Shown here: positions 63,978-64,000 of the stretch, one piece after another
Layout of the letters: every line of letters starts with the position of its first letter
Numbering within the stretch: position 1 is the first letter of the stretch
Assembly: GCA_022747635.1 (NCBI GenBank)
Contig: JAKTNV010000165.1
Location: forward strand, 434,001-498,000
Direction: 5' to 3'
DNA length: 64,000 bases
From: Hetaerina americana
Taxonomy: Eukaryota > Arthropoda > Insecta > Odonata > Calopterygidae
Program-made: the position numbers and the translations under genes
Notes under the pieces: model-generated
What the model saw: the letters and a program-made list of their open reading frames with translations, nothing else
What the model was told of the DNA's origin: nothing
Databases searched by the model: none

Positions 63978-64000
63978 TCCATTTGCGGTTTCTTGATAAT

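Larger units (their letters stand above)
44136..64000. repeat. Right copy of the ~19-20 kb direct duplication
   Basis: Matches 77-18997 in element order and sequence. Private features: X copy 4 with the endonuclease retained, the nearly complete Y element, 355 bp at 55090-55440 missing on the left, and the G1 nucleocapsid. It lacks X copy 2 and the palindromic insert. It begins exactly where the inverted E LTR fragment ends and runs off the window. Confidence 0.9.
61582..64000 (-). mobile_element. Gypsy-type element G1 (right copy, runs off window)
   Basis: Linker 62563-61582, SINE-like insert 62575-62867, protease 62868-63295, zinc knuckles about 63295-63430, then N-terminal gag 63977-63756. 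The gag capsid segment present on the left (18467-18640) is deleted here near 63640, and the LTR lies beyond the window. Confidence 0.8.

Overview
The window looks like a repeat-dense stretch of an animal nuclear genome, most likely an arthropod and plausibly an insect. I recognised no host protein-coding gene, rRNA or ordinary tRNA gene. Nearly everything I can identify is a retroelement or the debris of one: Jockey-type, RTE-type, CR1/L2-type and Tx1/I-type non-LTR elements, Penelope-like elements (PLEs), Ty3/gypsy LTR elements (one with an envelope gene, the insect errantivirus layout), a tRNA-derived SINE-like insert and a small piggyBac-like remnant. Coding parts carry frameshifts and stops, so all are called as pseudogenes or element fragments.

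Large-scale layout. A block of about 19-20 kb occurs twice in direct orientation: left copy 77-18997 and right copy 44136-64000, which runs off the window, offset about 44.1-44.8 kb. In order the block holds: Jockey element X (minus), an RNase H fragment (plus), a PLE fragment with a 42-bp hairpin, an old AT-rich repeat, an old CR1-like fragment, an RTE-type element Z (minus) interrupted by other elements, a second PLE fragment, the main Z copy, a Tx1/I-like element V (plus), and the 5' half of gypsy element G1 (minus). The copies are mostly near-identical by eye but differ by indels and one large substitution: the left has a second X copy where the right has a nearly full-length CR1/L2-type element Y.

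Between the copies (20040-44133) lie an AT-rich stretch with an old repeat and a piggyBac-like remnant; a third X copy (21780-24117); a truncated gypsy element G3 (24118-25510); and a large minus-strand gypsy element E with gag, pol and env (25511-38793). E's integrase region is split by a complete-looking Jockey element W (28562-34050, plus) flanked by a 12-bp target duplication. Beyond E's partial 5' LTR is another Jockey element, J2 (38794-44009, plus), enclosed by an inverted pair of that LTR's fragments.

Most notable signals: (1) a perfect 82-bp-arm palindrome at 4854-5021, inside a 208-bp insert with a 12-bp target duplication, carrying a PLE-type hammerhead-ribozyme core on each arm and absent from the right block; (2) the block duplication itself with reciprocal damage; (3) the nested env-bearing gypsy element; (4) a stop codon at the same aligned RT position in two different Jockey elements. 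The genes do not form a pathway; each element once encoded its own transposition machinery, and the window records successive insertions, truncations and a recent duplication (or a haplotype-duplicated assembly).
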